A stretch of DNA of 11,595 nucleotides. Origin: Nocardioides sp. (GTDB lineage: Bacteria; Actinomycetota; Actinomycetes; Propionibacteriales; Nocardioidaceae). The stretch is taken from NCBI GenBank assembly GCA_031177735.1, contig JAPSKJ010000060.1, positions 1-11,595 of the forward strand, written 5' to 3'. Below, piece after piece: positions 7,730 through 11,595 of the stretch. How positions within the stretch are numbered: the stretch's first letter is position 1; every line of letters starts with the position of its first letter. Position numbers and translations under genes: made by a program. The notes under the pieces are model-generated. The model was not told where the DNA came from. It made no database searches and was given only the letters and a program-made list of their open reading frames with translations.

Positions 7730-8116
7730 ATGAGGCGTGAGCCGCATGAGAACGTCGCGACCGTGCTGGTCGATCCCGCCGTCCTGCCCGACCTCGAGCT
7801 GGCGCTGATGGCGCTCGACCTGCCGGTCTGGCCGGTGCGCACGGCACCGATCTGCGCCGACGGGCCGCGGCTCGCCTTCCAGATCCGCCGCACGCTGCTG
7901 ATGGCCAAGCGGGGTGAGTGGGACCTCGCCGCGGAGTGGACGCCGGTGTGGGTGGCCTTCGGCCCGTCGTGGCGCCGCGGTGACGGTGAGCTGCCGTGGG
8001 CTGCGCACCAGGCGCTGTGGACCGTGCTGGGCGACCACGCCGAGCACGTGCGCTACCAGAAGCGGCTCGGTGGCGTACGCCGGCTGCCGCTCCCGCAGGA
8101 GCGCGCTGTCACCTAG
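7730..8116 (+). CDS. Trp-rich hypothetical protein
   Basis: I do not recognise this 128-residue protein. It appears soluble, with no signal peptide or membrane segment, and it has no Cys-based metal site: only Cys42 is present. It is unusually rich in tryptophan (7 Trp: 34, 64, 70, 74, 81, 90, 97), concentrated in the middle part EWDLAAEWTPVWVAFGPSW (63-81). The first third looks like a beta strand followed by a leucine-rich helix (VATVLVDPAVLPDLELALMALDL region), and the C-terminus is basic (RYQKRLGGVRRL). The start at 7730 is supported by the promoter immediately upstream and the lack of a ribosome site. It converges with the DUF2243 gene, leaving 36 nt between stops. Good codon-position GC bias and the promoter argue that it is real. 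Confidence 0.7.
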   Translation: MRREPHENVATVLVDPAVLPDLELALMALDLPVWPVRTAPICADGPRLAFQIRRTLLMAKRGEWDLAAEWTPVWVAFGPSWRRGDGELPWAAHQALWTVLGDHAEHVRYQKRLGGVRRLPLPQERAVT

Positions 8117-8121
8117 CCCGG

Positions 8122-8152
8122 CCCGGCCCGGACCGGCGCGGTCCGCGCGGGC
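8122..8152. terminator. Possible bidirectional terminator between convergent genes
   Basis: The 36-nt gap between two convergent stop codons holds CGGACC-GGCGC-GGTCCG (8129-8145), a 6-bp stem with a 5-nt loop. GCCCG and CGGGC segments outside it can extend the stem with small bulges. Position between convergent genes supports a shared terminator; there is no T-run on either strand. Confidence 0.4.
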
Positions 8153-8677
8153 TCACACCGATCGGCCTGGGTCCGCCTGGCGTCGGAGCATCCGCCGAGC
8201 CCCCGCCCGCTGCACGAGCCAGCCCACGACCACGAGCGCGAGGCCGAAGAGCAGGAAGCCGATGTCCCAGGCCAGCGGTCCGCCCAGGTCGTCGCGGACG
8301 TGGTGCACGCCGAGGATCTGGTGGTCGACGAGCCCCTCGACGAGGTTGAAGACTCCCCAGCCGGTCAGGACGCCGCCGAGGTGGAACGACCAGCTGGGCG
8401 CGAGCCGACCCTGCCGCCACTGCGCGAGCGTCACGATCGACGCGCCCACGACGAACATCCAGGACACGACGTGGAAGAAGCCGTCGGCCAGCGTGTTGAC
8501 CTCGAGCCCGGCCAGTGTGGTCATCGGGTGCTCGTCGGTCGCACTGACCATGTGGTGCCACTGCAGGATCTGGTGCAGGACGATCCCGTCGACGAACCCG
8601 CCCAGCCCGATGCCGTACATCAAGCCGGCCGCCTTCGACGGTGGCTCCCGGCCGACCGACGTCTCCGCGTGCGCCAT
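8153..8677 (-). CDS. DUF2243-type membrane protein, His-rich
   Basis: Predicted inner-membrane protein of 174 residues with about four transmembrane helices (roughly 17-36, 63-85, 97-117, 136-156). The segment GIGLGGFVDGIVLHQILQWHH (in part 22-42) is the hallmark I associate with DUF2243, a family without known function. Histidines are conspicuous: HQILQWHH (35-42) is echoed by DHQILGVHH (118-126), plus His69 and His99 in other helices, which suggests metal or heme binding. That is inference. The ATG at 8677 is preferred over a longer open frame to 8815 because the longer form would run over the divergent gene at 8749 and adds a low-quality Arg/Gly-rich stretch. No Shine-Dalgarno is well placed. 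TACTGC at 8685-8690 lies 7 nt before the ATG, so it may be leaderless. Confidence 0.82.
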   Translation of the reverse strand: MAHAETSVGREPPSKAAGLMYGIGLGGFVDGIVLHQILQWHHMVSATDEHPMTTLAGLEVNTLADGFFHVVSWMFVVGASIVTLAQWRQGRLAPSWSFHLGGVLTGWGVFNLVEGLVDHQILGVHHVRDDLGGPLAWDIGFLLFGLALVVVGWLVQRAGARRMLRRQADPGRSV

Positions 8678-8734
8678 GCCACGGGCAGTACCCCCCGTGC
8701 GGGAGGCCGACTCCCGGTGGTGGGCGCGGCGAAC

Positions 8735-8742
8735 TAAGGTGA
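8735..8742 (+). promoter_or_regulatory. Ambiguous -10 element or ribosome site of the 8749 gene
   Basis: TAAGGT (8735-8740) fits a TAnnnT -10 placed 8 nt before the ATG at 8749, implying a leaderless mRNA. The overlapping AAGGTGAG (8736-8742 plus flank) also fits a Shine-Dalgarno at normal spacing. Either reading favours ATG 8749 over the in-frame GTG at 8743. No clear -35 is present. Confidence 0.4.
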
Positions 8743-8748
8743 GTGCTG

Positions 8749-9174
8749 ATGTCCGATGACTATTGCGACCTGTGCGACCTCCCGAAGTCCCAGTGCATCC
8801 ACGGGCAGCCTCCACCGCCGCCCACGCCGGTGACCAAGGCGGCGCCCGCGCCGCGCCAGCGGAGCGCTGCGACGTCGCGCACCTCGCGCACTCCGGCGAC
8901 CCCGCCCCGGACCGTGGCGCGACGCTGGACGCCGCCGGAGGCCCTCAAGCCGCTCATCTTGTCGGTCCTCGAGGAGGCCGGCGGCGAGCTGGAGGCCGAT
9001 GAGGTGTTCGTGCGCCTCGAGGAGGCCATCCAGGACGGCCTCCGGCCGGGTGACCGCGAGACGACCCCGGAGGGCGAGCTGCGCTGGCAGTTCGCCGCCC
9101 GCCGCGCCCGTCAGGCGCTCATCAGCGAGGGGCTGATGACCAAGGGCGGCCCGGGCATGTGGAAGCTGGCCTGA
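8749..9174 (+). CDS. Cys/His-knuckle protein with winged-helix-like C-terminal domain
   Basis: This 141-residue protein has a split layout. The N-terminus carries a C-x2-C-x6-C-x-H motif (CDLCDLPKSQCIH; Cys at about 4, 7, 14 and His16 counted from the ATG, allowing for two or so residues of offset), a likely small zinc-binding knuckle. A disordered Pro/Ala/Thr/Arg linker follows (about 20-60). The C-terminal 80 residues are compact and helical (EALKPLILSVLEEAGGELEA, then DEVFVRLEEAI) and end in RRARQALISEGLMTKGGPGMWKLA. This resembles the winged-helix domain seen at the N-terminus of Mrr-type restriction proteins, where the closing 'G.W.L' is typical. No nuclease domain is attached. A nucleic-acid-binding role is plausible but inferred. 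It is divergent from the DUF2243 gene with 71 nt between the starts. Confidence 0.75.
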   Translation: MSDDYCDLCDLPKSQCIHGQPPPPPTPVTKAAPAPRQRSAATSRTSRTPATPPRTVARRWTPPEALKPLILSVLEEAGGELEADEVFVRLEEAIQDGLRPGDRETTPEGELRWQFAARRARQALISEGLMTKGGPGMWKLA

Positions 9175-9194
9175 CCGGAGCCGGTCCAGACCGG
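9173..9194. terminator. Weak inverted repeats between convergent genes
   Basis: GACCGG, CCGGTC and GACCGG follow each other at 9173-9178, 9181-9186 and 9189-9194, so alternative 6-bp stems with very short loops can form in the 23-nt gap between two convergent stops. This may be a compact shared terminator. Loops of 2 nt are tight and no T-run is present. Confidence 0.25.
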
Positions 9195-9197
9195 GGA

Positions 9198-9389
9198 TCA
9201 GGACTCGTCGAGGCCCATCTCCTCCTCGGCGTACCCGTCGGCTCGTGAGTCCTCACCGCCCGGCGTGGACGACGGCGAGCTAGGGGAGTTGTGCTCCTCG
9301 GGGGTCTCGGCGACCCCGGTGTTGTCCTCGGCGGCGCCCCGGCCGTCGGTGTCCTGGGCGCTCTGGTGCTCCTGCGACTGCTCGGACAT
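9198..9389 (-). CDS. Small acidic, probably disordered protein
   Basis: I do not recognise this 63-residue protein. It is dominated by Glu, Asp, Ser, Gln, Gly, Pro and Thr, has almost no large hydrophobic residues and no Cys or Trp, and is strongly acidic, ending in EEEMGLDES. It is predicted to be intrinsically disordered and soluble. The ATG at 9389 has an excellent ribosome site (GGAGG, 9393-9397 on the minus strand), which supports real translation; a longer in-frame start at 9443 lacks one. The gene stands alone after the tRNA-Phe terminator, so it needs its own promoter, which I cannot pinpoint in 9390-9464. Short acidic proteins of this kind are common and uncharacterised in actinobacteria. 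Confidence 0.65.
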   Translation of the reverse strand: MSEQSQEHQSAQDTDGRGAAEDNTGVAETPEEHNSPSSPSSTPGGEDSRADGYAEEEMGLDES

Positions 9390-9464
9390 GGGACCTCCGT
9401 GATCGGTGGACGAGGTGGTGGCTGTCCGGTACCCGGCGGCCACTCCACGAAGCCCTGGAAATGC

Positions 9465-9499
9465 ACAGGACCCCCGGAGGAGTCCTCCGGGGGTCCTGT
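9465..9499 (-). terminator. Strong hairpin terminator of tRNA-Phe
   Basis: A perfect 16-bp inverted repeat (9465-9480 paired with 9484-9499; arm core CAGGACCCCCGGAGG) with a 3-nt loop begins 8 nt beyond the tRNA 3' end. On the minus strand it is followed by GCATTTCC, a short T-run. Position and strength make it an intrinsic terminator of the tRNA transcript and an insulator for the small gene downstream. Confidence 0.85.
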
Positions 9500-9507
9500 C
9501 TCGCCTG

Positions 9508-9581
9508 TGGCCAGGGGCGGGGTCGAACCGCCGACCTACCGATTTTCAGTCGGTCGCTCGTACCAACTGAGCTACCTGGCC
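9508..9581 (-). tRNA. tRNA-Phe (anticodon GAA)
   Basis: A full cloverleaf of 74 nt reads on the minus strand. The acceptor stem is GGCCAGG/CCTGGCC with discriminator A. The D stem is GCTC/GAGC with loop AGTTGGTAC. The anticodon stem is ACCGA/TCGGT with loop CTGAAAA, giving anticodon GAA. The T arm is GGCGG-TTCGACC-CCGCC. The 3' CCA is not encoded (the genome continues ACA after the acceptor), so CCA must be added enzymatically. A strong terminator follows. Confidence 0.97.
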
Positions 9582-9594
9582 GGGCCGAGGGGAG

Positions 9595-9600
9595 AGACTA
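9595..9600 (-). promoter_or_regulatory. Possible -10 element of tRNA-Phe
   Basis: TAGTCT on the minus strand lies 13 nt before the mature tRNA 5' end, which suits a short trimmed leader. The region 17-18 nt further upstream (around 9618-9624) shows only a weak -35 match. Confidence 0.35.
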
Positions 9601-9701
9601 CCGGACCCGCTGCCGCAGTGCCGAATCGCCCACTCCCGACCGCGCGCTCGTGAGGCGGAAACGTCCGACTCCACGGGCGGAGGTCCGCAGCCTGCGGGCG
9701 C

Positions 9702-10043
9702 TCAGCGCAGCGCGAGCCACAACCCGATGGCGGTGGGCAGGAGGCCGAGGAGGAGCCAGGGGGTGAGCACTCGACGCTGGTGGATGGCGAAGCCGGTCAT
9801 CACTCCGCCGACACCGAACGCACCCGCGATGACGCACAAGCCGATCCGCGGGACGGTGGCGTCCGCGGGCAGCGCGAGCGCCGCGAACACGATGCCGACG
9901 GCGAGGTGGGCGATCGTGAAGACCGCGAGCACCGAGAGCACCCAGCGCTGCACGTTGGTCAGCGCCTGGTCGTTGACCGGCCGCTGCGGGTTGGCGGGGT
10001 CCATCAGGTGTCGCGGGCGGCGAGGCTGGTTCGGCGTGGTCAT
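9702..10043 (-). CDS. Small three-helix membrane protein
   Basis: A 113-residue predicted inner-membrane protein. A 30-residue polar N-terminus rich in Pro and Arg (PNQPRRPRH) is followed by three hydrophobic segments: about 34-56 (VLSVLAVFTIAHLAVGIVFA), 66-86 (IGLCVIAGAFGVGGVMTGFA) and 93-112 (LTPWLLLGLLPTAIGLWLAL). No catalytic or metal motif is visible and I do not recognise a named family. The ATG at 10043 has GGAGG 6 nt upstream. It starts 24 nt after the TetR gene stop on the same strand, so it is probably the last gene of the exporter/TetR operon. It could be an accessory of the exporter or an unrelated passenger. A small CCGCA/TGCGG stem (9685-9697) past its stop is too weak to call as a terminator. 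Confidence 0.75.
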   Translation of the reverse strand: MTTPNQPRRPRHLMDPANPQRPVNDQALTNVQRWVLSVLAVFTIAHLAVGIVFAALALPADATVPRIGLCVIAGAFGVGGVMTGFAIHQRRVLTPWLLLGLLPTAIGLWLALR

Positions 10044-10067
10044 CTCCCCTCCAGGGTCTCACGCCGG

Positions 10068-10715
10068 CTAAGGCCAGGTGCCGGGCCGGATGGTGTGGCC
10101 GTACGCCGCCGCGGTGAGCACCCGCCGCGCGACCGCGTCCGGGTCGCCCCAGGGCAGGTGCGGCTTGACGATGAGCATCGCCGCGAGCCCGTGGGCGGCG
10201 GTCCACAGGTCGAGAGTGATCGCCAGAGCCGGGTCGTCACCGTCACCGGCGAACACGCCCGCGTCGAGGCACTCCTGCACCACGCTGTTGAAGTGCACCC
10301 AGGCACCCTCGGCCAGGATCGACTCGACGTCCGGGCGGGGGCACAGGTCCATGGTCGCGAGCCGGTAGTGGTCCGGGTGCTCGAGGGCGAAGCGCACGTA
10401 GGTGAGGCCGAACTCGAAGAGCCGCTCGAGCGGGTCGTCGATGCCCTCGGCAGCGGCCAGCATCGCCTCGTCGAGGTCCTCGAAGACGTCGACCACGACC
10501 GCGGTGATGAGCTCCTGCTTGTCGGCGAAGTGCCGGTAGATCGACGGCGCGGTCACGCCGACCGCCGCGGCGACCGCCCGGATCGAGACCGCCTCCGCCG
10601 TCGGCGCCTCGGCCATGAGCGAGCGCGCAGCCGCGACGATCTCCGCCCGCAGCTGGTCGCCGCTCCCGCGCGGCGACCGCGCGCGACGCGGTGTCGACTG
10701 TGCCCCCTGGGTCAT
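10068..10715 (-). CDS. TetR-family transcriptional regulator
   Basis: One-component DNA-binding repressor of 215 residues. A basic, flexible N-terminus (RRARSPRG) precedes the TetR_N helix-turn-helix: helix 1 around 21-35, then VSIRAVAAAVGV (43-54) and the recognition part APSIYRHFADKQELI (56-70), a near-consensus TetR signature. The C-terminal ligand/dimer domain contains YVRFALEHPDHYRL (around 105-118), a pattern typical of the WHG/TetR_C_13-like subgroup. The ATG overlaps the stop of the upstream MMPL gene (ATGA, 10712-10715), and GGAGGTGGG sits directly before it. Co-transcription suggests it autoregulates and represses the exporter operon, with the ligand probably a lipophilic exporter substrate; that is inference. 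Its promoter and operator would be beyond the right edge. Confidence 0.93.
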   Translation of the reverse strand: MTQGAQSTPRRARSPRGSGDQLRAEIVAAARSLMAEAPTAEAVSIRAVAAAVGVTAPSIYRHFADKQELITAVVVDVFEDLDEAMLAAAEGIDDPLERLFEFGLTYVRFALEHPDHYRLATMDLCPRPDVESILAEGAWVHFNSVVQECLDAGVFAGDGDDPALAITLDLWTAAHGLAAMLIVKPHLPWGDPDAVARRVLTAAAYGHTIRPGTWP

Positions 10716-11595
10716 CCCACCTCCACCCGAGCCGGCTCCCTCTCCGGCTCAGTCTCCCTCAGGCCGATCCGGCCGTGAAGGGCGGCCAGCGGGCGCGGCG
10801 CCCACCAGTTGGCCCGGCCCATCAGTCGCATGGAGGCCGGCACCAGGATCCCGCGCACCAGCGTGGCGTCGGTGAGCACCGCGATGGTCAGACCGAGCCC
10901 GAAGAGCTGCATGAACTGCACGCTCGAGGTGACCATCGCCGCGAACACGATCGCCATCAGCGCCGCCGCAGCCGTCACGATCCGCCCGGTGCGCGCCAGG
11001 CCGAGGGCGACGGCGCGCGTGTTGGCCTCGTGCGAGTGGTCGGAGGCCTCCCACTCCTCCCGGATCCGGGAGAGCAGGAACACCTCGTAGTCCATCGACA
11101 TCCCGAAGGCCAGGCAGAACATCAGCACGACCATGTTCGCGACCAGGTAGCCGGCGCTGGTGAAGCCGAGGAGCGAGGAGAGGTGGCCGTCCTGGAAGAC
11201 CCACACCATCGCACCGAACGTCGCCGACAGCGAGAGCAGGTTGAGCAGCAGCGCCTTCACCGGCACCACCACCGATCCGGTGAACAGGAACAGCACGACG
11301 AAGGTCGCCACGGCGATCAGCAGCAGCGCCAGCGGCAGCGTGTCGGCGAGTCCGTCCATCGCGTCGACGTTGAACGCCGCCCCGCCCGCCCACAGGACCT
11401 GCCAGGGCGCGTCGACCCCGCGCAGCTGGTCCACCAGCTCGCTGGCCTGCTCGGAGAACGGATCGAGGGCCGAGGAGACGTCGAACCGCGCCGCACCATC
11501 GGCGAGGTAGCCCTCCGGCGCCGGCCCGACCTGTGCGCCGTCGGCGAACACCCCGGCGGCGGAGGTCACCTGCTCCACGCCGTCGAGCAGCGAGA
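10712..11595 (-). CDS. MMPL/RND-family exporter, C-terminal part (cut by window edge)
   Basis: Proton-driven inner-membrane exporter of the MmpL branch of the RND superfamily, typically moving lipids or drugs. About 294 residues are visible and the frame runs open through 11595, so the gene starts outside the window. The visible part begins in the second periplasmic porter loop and continues with five helices fitting TM8-TM12: LPLALLLIAVATFVVLFLF; VKALLLNLLSLSATFGAMV; NMVVLMFCLAFGMSMDYEVF; GRIVTAAAALMAIVFAAMV; and LFGLGLTIAVLTDATLVRG. The SMDYE motif (Asp codon 11090-11092, Tyr 11087-11089) is the Asp-Tyr proton-relay pair of MmpL TM10, followed by FLLSRIREEW, a strong family marker. The stop overlaps the TetR start by 4 nt. 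The tail after TM12 is short, so no long C-terminal cytosolic domain is present. The substrate is unknown. Confidence 0.93.
   Translation of the reverse strand, partial: SLLDGVEQVTSAAGVFADGAQVGPAPEGYLADGAARFDVSSALDPFSEQASELVDQLRGVDAPWQVLWAGGAAFNVDAMDGLADTLPLALLLIAVATFVVLFLFTGSVVVPVKALLLNLLSLSATFGAMVWVFQDGHLSSLLGFTSAGYLVANMVVLMFCLAFGMSMDYEVFLLSRIREEWEASDHSHEANTRAVALGLARTGRIVTAAAALMAIVFAAMVTSSVQFMQLFGLGLTIAVLTDATLVRGILVPASMRLMGRANWWAPRPLAALHGRIGLRETEPEREPARVEVG

Noticed and set aside
8109..8759. Other open frames on both strands across the DUF2243 gene
   Set aside because: They lack membrane segments or motifs and shadow the frame that encodes the clear four-helix protein.
8678..8815. Longer N-terminus for the DUF2243 protein
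   Set aside because: It would overlap the start of the divergent gene at 8749, and the added residues are an unstructured Arg/Gly/Ser stretch unlike the family start.
9582..9701. Possible small gene or RNA between tRNA-Phe and the membrane protein gene
   Set aside because: No open frame with a ribosome site and no convincing structured RNA; the stretch is explained by the tRNA promoter and the 3' end of the neighbouring gene.
1..11595. Search for CRISPR arrays, insertion sequences, integrase sites, toxin-antitoxin or phage-defence genes
   Set aside because: No regularly spaced repeats, transposase motifs or long terminal inverted repeats were seen. Insertion of an element at the tRNA-Phe gene was considered, but no integrase or duplicated tRNA 3' end is present in the window.

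Overview
The window is uniformly GC-rich. It has GTG as well as ATG starts, tightly packed genes with 4-nt ATGA/GTGA overlaps, TAnnnT-type -10 elements and a Tat-exported hydrolase. Together these suggest a high-GC actinobacterium, and by gene style probably something near Nocardioidaceae; the genus is inference. No insertion sequence, integrase, CRISPR array or rRNA is visible, and the region looks like ordinary chromosome.

Layout. (1) Positions 1-4603, plus strand: end of an unseen upstream gene, rhamnulokinase (rhaB), and a large Tat-secreted GH106-type alpha-L-rhamnosidase. (2) Positions 4604-4721: a short gap rich in repeats that probably carries the promoter and operators of the next operon. 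(3) Positions 4722-7614, plus strand: a translationally coupled lutABC lactate-oxidation operon. (4) Positions 7730-9389: four small genes, namely a Trp-rich hypothetical, a DUF2243-type four-helix membrane protein on the minus strand, a Cys/His-knuckle plus winged-helix-like protein on the plus strand, and a 63-residue acidic protein on the minus strand. (5) Positions 9465-9581, minus strand: tRNA-Phe(GAA) followed by a very strong hairpin terminator. (6) Positions 9702-11595, minus strand: an operon-like run of an MMPL/RND exporter (cut by the right edge), a TetR-family regulator overlapping it by 4 nt, and a small three-helix membrane protein.

How the genes fit together. The left half reads as a rhamnoside-to-pyruvate module. 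An exported rhamnosidase releases L-rhamnose and RhaB phosphorylates L-rhamnulose. An aldolase, expected upstream but not in the window, would split rhamnulose-1-phosphate into DHAP and lactaldehyde, and lactaldehyde oxidised to L-lactate would be the substrate of LutABC. The isomerase, aldolase/dehydrogenase, transporter and regulator are not in this window. The right end is a classic TetR-controlled efflux or lipid-export locus.

The window does not show an obviously new multi-gene system. The best leads are the internal His-motif duplication of the DUF2243 protein, the stacked repeats upstream of lutA, and a set of apparently leaderless small genes of unknown function.
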